A DNA stretch of 64,000 bases, taken from assembly GCA_963714405.1 (NCBI GenBank), contig CAVQOH010000002.1, forward strand, positions 496,001 through 560,000, read 5' to 3'. The position numbers and the translations under genes are program-made. Positions 24,398-33,508 of this stretch are shown here, piece by piece; positions within the stretch are counted from its first letter, which is position 1; each line of letters begins with the position of its first letter. The stretch comes from JAZGGS01 sp963714405 (GTDB taxonomy: Bacteria > Bacteroidota > Ignavibacteria > Ignavibacteriales > Ignavibacteriaceae). The notes below the pieces were generated by a model, which searched no databases, had not been told where the DNA came from, and was given only the letters and a program-made list of their open reading frames with translations.

Positions 24398-26014
24398 TTA
24401 CTTTAGTAGTACCATTTTTTTTGTTTTTATAAATGAACCAGAAACCAATTTATAAAAATAAATTCCACTACCTAAATTATTTGCATTAAATTCTATTTCA
24501 TATTCACCGGATGGTTTTTCTTCGTTTACCAGATTAGCAACCTCGTTACCTAAAACATCATAAATTTTAAGCGAGACGAACTGTTTATTAGTTATTGAGA
24601 ATTTAATGGTTGTTGATGGATTAAATGGGTTAGGGTAATTTTGTTTAAGCTCATATTTTGAAACAATTAGTTCATCATCCTGTGCAATAGTTGGAATTGT
24701 GTAAATCAAAATACCAATATCATCAACATACCAGCCATCTTCTGTTACAAAGCCATCAGATCTAAGCTGATATCTAACCTTAAATTGACTGCTTAAATAA
24801 TTTGCCAAAGATATTCTTTCTTCCACCCAATTTGAAATAATTCCATCATAAAGCGGTTCACCATTGGGTTGAAAGCTTCCAACACCAGGTTCAGTATATG
24901 TGCCTTCTAATGGAATCCATGAGCTGCCGTTATTTGTTGACACCTCCACCTGTCCGTAATCCCAGTTGCTCTCAATATCAAACTTTGTCCAGTAAGTTAA
25001 TCTTGGATTTGAATAAGCACTTATATCAATAGCATCTGTTAATGTCATTGTAACTGTTGCATTATTTGAATATTCGCCGGTTTTACTATCAGTGAATGAA
25101 GTTGGGGCAGAATAAAATGTATTTGTTGTTGCTTCCCATTTTGGAACTGATGGAGAAGCAGTTATCGTCCATAATTCAGTTGGGTCATTTGTTGTATCTG
25201 CAAAAACTAATACCGGAAACCCTATTATTATTGATATTGTATCAGTGCTCAATAAACTTCCATTAGTGTATGTTGTTAATGCTATTGGAACTTCCTGCCC
25301 GGCTGTAACAGAATTTGTAATTGTAAAAGTAAGAGGTGAAGTAAAAGTCTGTGAACTCCTTGCTTCAATTGAATCTAGTGACGCACTTCCATTTGTAACC
25401 GTTACAAATCCGCCAGGAGAAGTTAATTCAAAGGTTAAATTATATGCTGATGCCAATCCTTTATTTCTAAATTCAGGTAACATATCTACATTATCTCCGG
25501 GTAAAAAATATTCCTGGCTAAAGTTTGAATTTTCAAGTTGTACATATTCTCCGGCAAGAAATGATTGATAAATCATCGTTCTCAAGTTCTGTTGAGCAAT
25601 CGGAAAAATCTGGCTTTGCAACGGCCAAAAATCATTGCCAATTTCTATTGTGTAACCGAAAATTTTATTTTTTGTTATTTGTTCCCCATACATCCAATCA
25701 CGGATACTTCCGTTGGAGTTATAACCTAGAAGCTGACCACCGTAACCATATGCATATCCACTGTATGTGGTAAGAAGGGAAGCGAATTCCCTGTATGTTA
25801 AAGAATCCGGCGTTTCCTGATCAATGTATCCCCAGGGATATAATATATATCCTCCATGGGTGTGCATATTAAAATGAGTACCGTAATTCTTCAAAATCGC
25901 TAAATCTCTAATTGCTTGTGATTCGGGTTCAGAGAAAGCAGAAGGACCACGGTAAGTGTCTGCACGTGGGATCAGGGCTTGATCCGATGTTATTGTAGCC
26001 CCATTTATATCCAA
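24398..26014 (-). CDS. M14 zinc carboxypeptidase, C-terminal part with MAM-like domain and sorting domain
   Basis: The continuation of the preceding carboxypeptidase in another frame. Real coding starts near 25970 at DTYRGPSAFSEPES, not at the ATG at 26014. It holds the third zinc-ligand region FNMHTHGGYILYPWG, the catalytic glutamate in GYTIEIGNDFWPLQ, then a beta-sandwich of about 100 residues and an immune-inhibitor-A/MAM-like jelly roll (WDYGQVEVSTNNGSSW, DGWYVDDIGI). The C-terminal type IX-like module is LKQNYPNPFNPSTTIKFSI ... TKKMVLLK. The mature enzyme should cut C-terminal residues from peptides outside the cell. Confidence 0.88.
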   Translation of the reverse strand: MDINGATITSDQALIPRADTYRGPSAFSEPESQAIRDLAILKNYGTHFNMHTHGGYILYPWGYIDQETPDSLTYREFASLLTTYSGYAYGYGGQLLGYNSNGSIRDWMYGEQITKNKIFGYTIEIGNDFWPLQSQIFPIAQQNLRTMIYQSFLAGEYVQLENSNFSQEYFLPGDNVDMLPEFRNKGLASAYNLTFELTSPGGFVTVTNGSASLDSIEARSSQTFTSPLTFTITNSVTAGQEVPIALTTYTNGSLLSTDTISIIIGFPVLVFADTTNDPTELWTITASPSVPKWEATTNTFYSAPTSFTDSKTGEYSNNATVTMTLTDAIDISAYSNPRLTYWTKFDIESNWDYGQVEVSTNNGSSWIPLEGTYTEPGVGSFQPNGEPLYDGIISNWVEERISLANYLSSQFKVRYQLRSDGFVTEDGWYVDDIGILIYTIPTIAQDDELIVSKYELKQNYPNPFNPSTTIKFSITNKQFVSLKIYDVLGNEVANLVNEEKPSGEYEIEFNANNLGSGIYFYKLVSGSFIKTKKMVLLK

Positions 26015-26798
26015 AGTTTCTGTTTAGATCTACACCATAGACAAAGCCATCCATTGTTTCTCTCTGATTCTTTCTCCAAAATCCTCCGCCATTTGGATCC
26101 GTTTGGCGGTTATATTCATAACCATCAGGGTTAAAGCAAGGTACACAGTATATCTCCCTGTTATCTACGAGATAAGTTACTTCCGGATCCGTACCATAAT
26201 TTTCTAATAAGTACCATATAAAGTACATTTGGGTTGCCATAGACTGCGGTTCTCTTGCATGAACAAGGGCATCGAATCCAACAGCAGGTTCATCTTCATT
26301 AATGTTAGGATTATCTGATATCTTTACAGCCCAAATTGTTCTACCTTCGACACTTGTGCCAATTGAATATTTTTCAGTGATGAGATTAGGATACAATTGG
26401 AACATTGAATCCAGATCAGAAACGATTTCAGCAAAGGTGTAATACCCTCCCATCGAACCAAATTTAAAACCTGAAACACCCATACTCATTTCACTTTCCA
26501 TTTGCACAATTGCTTTTTGATCATCAGTTAAAACAGGAAGTGAATTATAGTAAGCTTTCCAGTCATCAATTAATACTTGATAACTTAATCCGCTTTGTTG
26601 TAATTCAGAAAGCTCTGATTCATTTACAAAAAGAGAAATGTTGCCATCTTTATCATGCTGTGCTTCTTCCAAATCCACTGAAAGTTGAACGGCTTTATTA
26701 AGATCAAACTGGTTGTTAACAAAGATTTTTACTTTTTTATAATTTTGCGGAAAAGCAGAAATTACAAACGCCATCAAGAAAATAATTAGGGTTTTCAT
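25929..26798 (-). CDS. M14 zinc carboxypeptidase, N-terminal part (split by frameshift)
   Basis: A 289-residue open frame giving the N-terminal half of a secreted carboxypeptidase of the M14 family. It contains a signal peptide (1-18), a propeptide-like region, and the first half of the catalytic domain. The zinc ligands His180 and Glu183 lie in ALVHAREPQ, and the substrate-binding stretch GVDLNRNFGYKWGYNN follows. The frame then runs into 11 non-homologous residues (TCRHLPWSFCF) and stops. The gene continues in the neighbouring frame downstream, so this is the 5' part of a single gene covering 24398-26798. Deleting one G in 25968-25970 restores SSPDPRADTYRGPSAFSE. Confidence 0.88.
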   Translation of the reverse strand: MKTLIIFLMAFVISAFPQNYKKVKIFVNNQFDLNKAVQLSVDLEEAQHDKDGNISLFVNESELSELQQSGLSYQVLIDDWKAYYNSLPVLTDDQKAIVQMESEMSMGVSGFKFGSMGGYYTFAEIVSDLDSMFQLYPNLITEKYSIGTSVEGRTIWAVKISDNPNINEDEPAVGFDALVHAREPQSMATQMYFIWYLLENYGTDPEVTYLVDNREIYCVPCFNPDGYEYNRQTDPNGGGFWRKNQRETMDGFVYGVDLNRNFGYKWGYNNIGSSPDPTCRHLPWSFCFL

Positions 26799-26878
26799 GC
26801 TGTATACATTTTATTTGTTTTAGTTTAGAGTAAAATAACTTAAAATTTCATTAAAAAAGAGTCTAAAAATGAATTAAA

Positions 26879-28093
26879 TTAAACTTTTAATGATTCACCT
26901 TCAGTTTTAGCAATTGTTACTGCACCGCAAGAATCGCTCCAAACATTGACTGTAGTTCTGCACATATCTAAGAGTCTATCTACAGCAAGTATCAAACCCA
27001 CACCTTCTAATGGTAAACCAACTGCAGTTAAAATTACAGAAATCATAACTAAGCCCGCCATTGGAATTCCTGCAGCTCCAATTGAAGCAAGCAGTGCAGT
27101 AATAACAACAACCATCTGCATTATAAATCCTAACTCAATTCCATATGCTTGTGCAATAAACATTGCTGCAACACATTCATACAATGCCGTGCCATCCATA
27201 TTTATCGTTGCTCCGAGCGGCAGGACAAAACTTGTAATTTTATTTGAAACACCTGAATTATTTTCAACAGCATGTATTGTTAGGGGTAAAGTTGCTGATG
27301 AAGAGGAAGTTGAAAATGCTGTAAGTAATGGTACACTCATCGCTTTGCCTTGCAACCATGGATTCGCTTTTGCAACGAGCCTTAATATTAAAGGAAGTGT
27401 TATGAATGCATGAACAACTAATCCTATAAGAACGGTAGACATATACATTCCAAGCCGTCCTACAAGATTCAATAAATTATCTGCCTGTTCTGCAACTACC
27501 GCTGCAACTATTCCAAGAATTCCAAGCGGAGTAAATTTTATAATGAAGTTTGTAAGCTTCATCATTACTTCAAATCCGCCGTTAAAAAAATCAGTGAACA
27601 TTACTTTATACTTATCACTAACTCTTGTTATAAAAAATCCGATTAAAATGGAAAAAAATATTATGGCAAGCATATCCGCAGAAACCAATGCAGCAAAAAT
27701 ATTTGTAGGAACCATTCGCATTACAATCTCACCCAAATCACCTGAAGTTGCTGCAAGTTCAGGAACTTCGCTTCTTAATCCTAAATCTGCACCAACACCT
27801 GGTTGTATGATATTAACTAAAATCAACCCTGTAATTATTGCAAAGAAACTTGTTGTTATGTAATATGCAAAAGTTTTAAAACCCAATCTGCCCAGATTAT
27901 GTGCATCACCAATATTTGCAACACCGGATATAATTGATGTAAGAATAAGTGGAACAATAATCATCTTTAATGCACGAAGAAAGAGTTCACCCATCCAGCT
28001 TATATAGCTGACATATTCTGTAAAATATAATCCATACAAAACACCGATAACAAGTGTTATTAGTATTTGCCAATGAAGTTTTATTTTCATCAT
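26879..28093 (-). CDS. Dicarboxylate/amino acid:cation symporter (DAACS family)
   Basis: A 404-residue inner-membrane transporter with the GltPh-type fold. It has hydrophobic segments plus the re-entrant hairpins and motifs LTAFSTSSSSATLPLTIHA (serine-rich HP1), LPLGATINMDGTALYE (the NMDGT unwound helix), GAAGIPMAGLVMISVI (HP2) and VDRLLDMCRTTVNVWSDS (substrate/sodium helix). It imports glutamate, aspartate or C4-dicarboxylates with sodium or protons. The arginine in DMCRTTVNV is the usual determinant for acidic amino acids. The ATG at 28093 is preferred over the upstream TTG. Confidence 0.94.
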   Translation of the reverse strand: MMKIKLHWQILITLVIGVLYGLYFTEYVSYISWMGELFLRALKMIIVPLILTSIISGVANIGDAHNLGRLGFKTFAYYITTSFFAIITGLILVNIIQPGVGADLGLRSEVPELAATSGDLGEIVMRMVPTNIFAALVSADMLAIIFFSILIGFFITRVSDKYKVMFTDFFNGGFEVMMKLTNFIIKFTPLGILGIVAAVVAEQADNLLNLVGRLGMYMSTVLIGLVVHAFITLPLILRLVAKANPWLQGKAMSVPLLTAFSTSSSSATLPLTIHAVENNSGVSNKITSFVLPLGATINMDGTALYECVAAMFIAQAYGIELGFIMQMVVVITALLASIGAAGIPMAGLVMISVILTAVGLPLEGVGLILAVDRLLDMCRTTVNVWSDSCGAVTIAKTEGESLKV

Positions 28094-28111
28094 CAAGGAA
28101 GTTGTTTGTTT

Positions 28112-29242
28112 TTATAAAATATTTCTAAGTATTTCATCACACAAAGCGTAACCATCAGCTGTAAGTTTTAGCAGATCATCATTATGAAGTATTAATTTTT
28201 TCTTCATTAGTTCTTCAAAATAAGGATTATTCTTCTTTAACCAATTATCACCGAATAATTTTTTATACTCTTTTAACTTAATTCCAGAGCTGCGTAAAGC
28301 AAGCATTACATATTCATTATGTATTTCTTCGTGAGTTAATTTTTCACTGCTTGCTGCTGCATTTCTATTGTTACTAATTTCGTAAATATATTTTTTAACG
28401 CTGGAAAAATTCCACCATCTTATTCCATCAACAAAAGAATGTGCTGAAGTTCCAAAACCGAAATAATCATTATAATGCCAGTAAGAATTATTGTGAACAC
28501 ATTCATAACCGGGTTTTGTAAAGTTGCTAACTTCATATTGCAAAAAATCTTTTTCTGATAAAAATTTTACCGTTTCCTCGTACAATTCCGCATCGTAATC
28601 ATCGCTTTGCATTTTAACTATTCCATCAATAATCATTTTATTAAGTATTGTACCTCTTTCTATAATTAAGCTATAGGCAGAAATATGATTTACAGGCAAC
28701 GAGCAAGCTGTTTGTAAATTTGTTAACCATTTCTTTCTTGTTTGCTTTGGAAGATTAAAAATTAAATCAATGTTGATGTTTTCAAAACCGGAATTAGCAG
28801 CATCATTTACTGTTTTTATTGCCAATTCGCTGTTATGAATCCTGGTTAAAAATTTGAGTTCATCATCATTAAAAGATTGAATTCCTATGCTAATCCTGTT
28901 TATACCCGATTGCTTAAAGCCCTTCAGTTTGGTTATATCAACCGTTCCGGGATTTGTTTCCATAGTAATTTCTGCAGAGTTTGAAACATTAAAGTTATCA
29001 TTTACACTTTGAATAATTTCCTGAAGATAATTTGGCTCCATCAGTGAGGGTGTTCCTCCGCCAAAAAATATCGAGGTAATAATTCTGTTTGAAGAATATT
29101 TTTTAGCATAATATTGAATTTCTTCTTTTATTGAAGCGAGAAATGAAACAATAGTATCACTTGTAATAACAGAATAGAAATCACAATAAATACATTTGTG
29201 ATCACAAAAAGGAATATGGATGTAGCAAGCTGTTTTTTTCAA
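28112..29242 (-). CDS. hemW: HemW-like radical SAM protein
   Basis: A 376-residue radical S-adenosylmethionine protein. The cluster motif CDHKCIYC is in YIHIPFCDHKCIYCDFYS (residues 7-24), FFGGGTPSLM follows, and the HemW-type C-terminal domain includes YEVSNFTKPGYECVHN and YFGFGTSAHSFVDG. Once annotated as oxygen-independent coproporphyrinogen oxidase, HemW proteins are haem chaperones. True HemN has an extra cysteine in CxxxCxxCxC, and here the next residue after the last Cys is Asp, consistent with HemW. The start is TTG at 29242; there is an in-frame stop just upstream and no ATG. Confidence 0.92.
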   Translation of the reverse strand: MKKTACYIHIPFCDHKCIYCDFYSVITSDTIVSFLASIKEEIQYYAKKYSSNRIITSIFFGGGTPSLMEPNYLQEIIQSVNDNFNVSNSAEITMETNPGTVDITKLKGFKQSGINRISIGIQSFNDDELKFLTRIHNSELAIKTVNDAANSGFENINIDLIFNLPKQTRKKWLTNLQTACSLPVNHISAYSLIIERGTILNKMIIDGIVKMQSDDYDAELYEETVKFLSEKDFLQYEVSNFTKPGYECVHNNSYWHYNDYFGFGTSAHSFVDGIRWWNFSSVKKYIYEISNNRNAAASSEKLTHEEIHNEYVMLALRSSGIKLKEYKKLFGDNWLKKNNPYFEELMKKKLILHNDDLLKLTADGYALCDEILRNIL

Positions 29243-29295
29243 TTTTAGCGATTACTTTAGAAGAACAATATAAAGCAATCTAACAACAATATGAT

Positions 29296-30357
29296 TTAAA
29301 AACCAAATGCTATACCAGCAGACATGGTGGATATTTCTGCAAATTTAAAATCAAAATTAAAACTAATAACTGCTAAATTAAGGTTTCCGCCAAGAATAAA
29401 GCCAACAACATTTTCTCCATCTAAATCAAGGTCTAAATTTGTATTTACGGGTCCAACCGGTGTATCATAATTAAAATTGTAGTGAACGCTGGTTGTAGAG
29501 TTTTCAAATGTTAACCCTGCATATGGTTCAAAAAATATTATCATCCCTAACTTTTTACTTATATATAAACCTGCAGACCAGGCGTTGTTTTTAAATACAT
29601 CTCCAACGTTCATATTTTGATAATAGAAACCTACGCTAAGGTCGATTGGTAGTGGTTCATTTAACCATAAACCCGGATTATGCTGAAAACCAACTCCCCA
29701 GAGATAAGTTTTACCAAGATCTTTAAAGTTAATTTCAGGAAAGTACCGGATCGAAAAATCTGTTCCGGCAAGCGTTCCCACATCAAGTTGTAAAGCAGGA
29801 TTAGGAAGGAAGGAAATTCCATCTAAAAAACCATTTACTTCTTCAAGTGTTTGATTAAAACTGCCAATAAGTTGTCCGTTATAAATATAACCCGGAAACT
29901 CAACTTGTAAATAATCTGTACTTTCACCAATGATTGTTGGCCCATTAAATTTTACTACCCACTCTTGAGAAAGAAGAATATTTTTTATCTCGTCATAATT
30001 TTGTGTATTAGAAGGATTAAACCCTGATGCAGCAAGTATTTCATCAACCTGTGTTGAATTATATCTGAATCTTCCTTCGGATGAAAAACGCCTTTGATCT
30101 GTTGAAAAGAAGGAACCAACAACAATTGTTCTTAATTTTATATGTAGACCAAGTTTTGTTGCAGAAGGTGCTCCGCTAAACCATCCGCCGGTCATATTTG
30201 CTCCAAAAGATGTAACACCCGGTTCAACATATTTGACAGCAGCATCTGAAGAAAGATAAGAGAGGGTTTCCTGGATTGACTGGGTATAAATGTTTAACGG
30301 AAAGCAGAAAATAAAAAAACTAAATAAGGTAATTTTTAGTGGTGAAATCTTTTTCAT
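29296..30357 (-). CDS. Hypothetical outer-membrane beta-barrel-like protein (DUF6588-like)
   Basis: A 353-residue exported protein with a signal peptide (KITLFSFFIFCFPLNIYTQS). The mature region has alternating strands rich in Gly, Phe and Tyr (AGLYISKKLGMIIFFEPYAGLTF, GENVVGFILGGNLNLAVISFNF) and an aromatic C-terminal residue, as in outer-membrane barrels. It resembles the DUF6588 family of Bacteroidota, but that link rests on memory of style only. It sits between recN and hemW on the same strand with modest gaps and is not obviously functionally linked to them. Confidence 0.72.
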   Translation of the reverse strand: MKKISPLKITLFSFFIFCFPLNIYTQSIQETLSYLSSDAAVKYVEPGVTSFGANMTGGWFSGAPSATKLGLHIKLRTIVVGSFFSTDQRRFSSEGRFRYNSTQVDEILAASGFNPSNTQNYDEIKNILLSQEWVVKFNGPTIIGESTDYLQVEFPGYIYNGQLIGSFNQTLEEVNGFLDGISFLPNPALQLDVGTLAGTDFSIRYFPEINFKDLGKTYLWGVGFQHNPGLWLNEPLPIDLSVGFYYQNMNVGDVFKNNAWSAGLYISKKLGMIIFFEPYAGLTFENSTTSVHYNFNYDTPVGPVNTNLDLDLDGENVVGFILGGNLNLAVISFNFDFKFAEISTMSAGIAFGF

Positions 30358-30427
30358 TTAAAACCATAAATAAATTTATTATAAAACGTCTCAATTACTA
30401 TCTTTTTACCAATAGTTACCCTCAAAT

Positions 30428-32110
30428 TTAATACCGATTTAACCCCAGCAATTCCTGCGCTGTGCTTATACTTTTATCTGTAATTTTCTCTCCACTGATA
30501 AGTTTTGCCACTTCAATTACCTGTTCATCATTATTCAATTTTTTTATTGAGCTTACGACCCTGTCTTTATTGGGAGTTTTTTCAATTACATAATGGATTT
30601 TTGCATGGCTGGCAATTTGCGGTAAGTGAGTTATGGTAATAATTTGATGATGTTTTGAAAGCTCTTTAAGAGTATTACCAACTTTCTGGGCAATTTTACC
30701 GCTAACACCCACATCAATTTCATCAAAAATTAAAAGCGGAAGTTTATCTCTTTTAGCTAAAACTGATTTTAGCGAAAGCATTATACGCGAAATTTCACCA
30801 CCCGAAGCTACTTTTGCAAGAGGTTTTGGATCTTCACCCGGATTAGTTGAGATATAAAATTCTACCCTGTCAATTCCATCTACTGTTAATTTTAATCTTT
30901 TATCTTCATAAAAGTCATTTTCGATATCCGCTTTAAATTCCGGCTGAGGAATACCAAGCTCTTTTAATGAGCTTTCAATTCCTTTTTTAACTTTTACAGA
31001 AACCTGTTTTCTTTTTTGCGAAATAAGTTTTGCCACTTCTTCAGCTTTTCTTTGTAGTTCCTTCGATTTTAAATTCAACTCTGCAATATTCTCAGCGAAG
31101 TTTTCAGCTAATGCAAATTCCTCTCCAATTTTATTTCGGTGTTCTAAAACTGATTTTACTGTTCCACCGTATTTCTTTTTAATTAAACTGATTGCACCAA
31201 GTCTATCTCTTAATTGTTCAACCAGTTCGGGGTTTAAATCAACTTTTGATTTATAACTTTGCACAAATGAAGAAATATCATTAACAAGAGCAATAACAGT
31301 TTCAGCTTCGTTTGAAGATTCTAGAAATGATTTATCAATTTCTATTAGTTTATTAAGGTGGCTTTGTACTTTTACAACTGAATCATGAATTGAATTCTCT
31401 GAATCATAGAGCAGCTGGTAAATCTGATCAGTTAGCTCTGCAAGTATTTCAGAGTTTTCAAGTATCTTCAGTTCATCAATAATTTTCGCTTCTTCTCCCT
31501 CTTCAGGAGCTACAGCATCAATTTCCTTTATCTGGAAAGAGAAAATTTCTTTCTTTTCATTTAATTTTTTTTCTCTTTCCATTAGCAATTTTAGCTCCCT
31601 CTCTGCTTTTAATAGATCATTGTAAGTAGCTTTATATTTTATCAGCAAATCAGGATAATCACCGAATTCATCAAGATAATCGATGTGTGTTTCTGTTCTT
31701 AAAAGTGATTGATGTTCATGCTGCCCGTGCAGATCAACTAAAAGATTGCCAAGTTCTTTTATTAATGATAATGAGACGGGTGTATCATTTGCAAAACAGC
31801 GGTTAGAGCCTTTTAGTGAGATTTCTCTTCTAAGAATGAGTTCGGAATGAAATTCAATTTCATTTTCCTCGAGAAGAATTTGTATTTTTTTGTTTTCCTT
31901 TACATTAAAAATTCCTTCCACAACAGATTTAGCAGCTCCCTTTCTGATAACTTCGGTAGAAGCTCTTTCACCAAGCAGCAAACCCATTGCATCAACTAAA
32001 ATTGATTTACCTGCGCCTGTTTCACCGGTAATTATATTTAACCCATTACCGAATTCAACGGAGATGTGTTCAATAAGAGCGTAATCTTTTACTTCGAAGG
32101 ATTTTAACAT
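30428..32110 (-). CDS. recN: DNA repair protein RecN
   Basis: A 560-residue SMC-like ATPase for double-strand-break repair. It has an N-terminal Walker A, ITGETGAGKSILVDAMGLLLG, and a signature RCFANDTPVSLSLIKELG. A long coiled coil lies at about 150-360 (KAERELKLLMEREKKLNEKKE...). The C-terminal ATPase motifs are VASGGEISRIMLSLKSVLA (signature) and LPLLIFDEIDVGVSGKIAQ (Walker B/D-loop), with ITITHLPQIA. The length is normal and all motifs are intact. Confidence 0.96.
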   Translation of the reverse strand: MLKSFEVKDYALIEHISVEFGNGLNIITGETGAGKSILVDAMGLLLGERASTEVIRKGAAKSVVEGIFNVKENKKIQILLEENEIEFHSELILRREISLKGSNRCFANDTPVSLSLIKELGNLLVDLHGQHEHQSLLRTETHIDYLDEFGDYPDLLIKYKATYNDLLKAERELKLLMEREKKLNEKKEIFSFQIKEIDAVAPEEGEEAKIIDELKILENSEILAELTDQIYQLLYDSENSIHDSVVKVQSHLNKLIEIDKSFLESSNEAETVIALVNDISSFVQSYKSKVDLNPELVEQLRDRLGAISLIKKKYGGTVKSVLEHRNKIGEEFALAENFAENIAELNLKSKELQRKAEEVAKLISQKRKQVSVKVKKGIESSLKELGIPQPEFKADIENDFYEDKRLKLTVDGIDRVEFYISTNPGEDPKPLAKVASGGEISRIMLSLKSVLAKRDKLPLLIFDEIDVGVSGKIAQKVGNTLKELSKHHQIITITHLPQIASHAKIHYVIEKTPNKDRVVSSIKKLNNDEQVIEVAKLISGEKITDKSISTAQELLGLNRY

Positions 32111-32196
32111 AAACTGCGATAAAAATTTGCAGAGGAAAGTTAATCTATTTGGATTTGAAATTCCAAATATTGATGGGGGAATTCCGCTTTGCTAGC

Positions 32197-32595
32197 TTAA
32201 ACTCTATAACCTTCAGGGTAATAAGATTTAAGTTCATTCCCAAGATATTTTAAAAGTGCGGTAATCACGCCAAGGTCATCAAGGTAACCAAAAAACGGAA
32301 TTAAATCTGGAATTGTATCAAGTGGTGCAATAAAATAAATGAGTGCGGCAATAACAATTGCTTTTCTGTGCCATCTTACAAGAGGATCTTTCATAAAATT
32401 GTAGAGTGCAACAACATCTTTTGCAAATGATATTTTTTTGCCGCTTTTCTCCAATTTGGGCCAAAGGTTATCCTCAACAAATTCTATCTTTTCTTCAACT
32501 TCTTCTTCACTTTTACCTCCAAAATCCAGCTGGTCCAAATCTGCAGCATCATCAAATAACAATTCATCGTCGTCCAAGTGATCTTCATAATTCAT
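32197..32595 (-). CDS. YkvA/DUF1232 family membrane protein
   Basis: A 132-residue protein. An acidic N-terminal half (DDDELLFDDAADLDQLDF) is followed by the DUF1232 core VALYNFMKDPLVRWHRKAIVIAALIYFIAPLDTIPDLIPFFGYLDDLGVI. This holds the diagnostic Y-x-IxPxDxIPDxIPxxGYxDD motif across a hydrophobic hairpin. The function is unknown; it is an inner-membrane protein found in many bacteria. It is divergent from the methyltransferase upstream. Confidence 0.9.
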   Translation of the reverse strand: MNYEDHLDDDELLFDDAADLDQLDFGGKSEEEVEEKIEFVEDNLWPKLEKSGKKISFAKDVVALYNFMKDPLVRWHRKAIVIAALIYFIAPLDTIPDLIPFFGYLDDLGVITALLKYLGNELKSYYPEGYRV

Positions 32596-32770
32596 TACGC
32601 GATCCTCCTAAAAAAATATTTTTCATAGTTTCTGTTAAAAATGTACGATATTTTCGATTTAAGCTGCAAATCAAAAATACTGTAACTTACAATTAAAGGC
32701 AAAGCAGATTTTATCATACAGTTTAATGAATTTAATATGACAACCTGTTTGCTTAAGTTTACAAATTATC

Positions 32771-33508
32771 TTGTTAAAATCATTTAATAATTTGCACACA
32801 TTAAATAAAAAAATATTTCTTCCAGGTAACGAAAAACAATTAAAACTCCTTGAAGAAAAAGTAGAGATTGCTGGTAAAAACATTTTGATTATTGGAACAG
32901 GATGCGAAGTAATTGCTGTTTACTTAAAGAATCTCAGTGCATTTTCTGTAAAAATAATTGTGAGCGATTATGAATCAATGTTAAACAGCAGAATTCTTTT
33001 GCCTAAAGATACCGAAATAAGCACGGGGATGATGGATTTTAAGCACACGGATTTTAATAATTCAAGTTTTGATATTGTTTATGCACAAGCTTCTATTTCA
33101 ACAAGCAGAAGAAATAAAATTATTAAGGAAATTAAACGGATACTTCAACCCGGGGGATACCTGTGCGCAGGCGAAGTAACTTGTTTAAAATTTCCTGTGC
33201 CTGCTTTTATACAAGATTTGTGGGATTCCGGAGATATACTTCCCTTAGCTTTCAACGAGTTAAAATCCTATTACCAGGAAAGAAATTTTAACATTATTAG
33301 TGAAGATGATCTTTCGTATACTCTTATGAATTATTACAGCGAAAACAAAAAAATGCTGAAAGATAAACTTCCAACTCTAAGTGATAAGGAAAAATCTTTT
33401 TATAAAATAATTTTGAACCGCTTAAGCCACGAATCAAACGTTTACCTGAAACTTGGAGGCAAAGATTTTATGGGTTTTACTTCAATTATTTTGAGGAAAG
33501 AAAATTGA
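32771..33508 (+). CDS. SAM-dependent methyltransferase (class I)
   Basis: A 245-residue protein with a Rossmann-type methyltransferase fold. ILIIGTGCEVIAVYL is motif I, FDIVYAQAS is motif IV and IKRILQPGGYLCAGEV is motif V. The substrate is unknown. The start is TTG at 32771; upstream in-frame codons give no better choice. Its stop overlaps the start of rlmD (TTGA overlap at 33505-33508), so the two are translationally coupled. This suggests, but does not prove, a role in RNA or ribosome modification. Confidence 0.8.
   Translation: MLKSFNNLHTLNKKIFLPGNEKQLKLLEEKVEIAGKNILIIGTGCEVIAVYLKNLSAFSVKIIVSDYESMLNSRILLPKDTEISTGMMDFKHTDFNNSSFDIVYAQASISTSRRNKIIKEIKRILQPGGYLCAGEVTCLKFPVPAFIQDLWDSGDILPLAFNELKSYYQERNFNIISEDDLSYTLMNYYSENKKMLKDKLPTLSDKEKSFYKIILNRLSHESNVYLKLGGKDFMGFTSIILRKEN

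Noticed and set aside
26946..27863. Two plus-strand open frames inside the DAACS symporter gene
   Set aside because: They are antisense frames over a conserved transporter, with no family resemblance.
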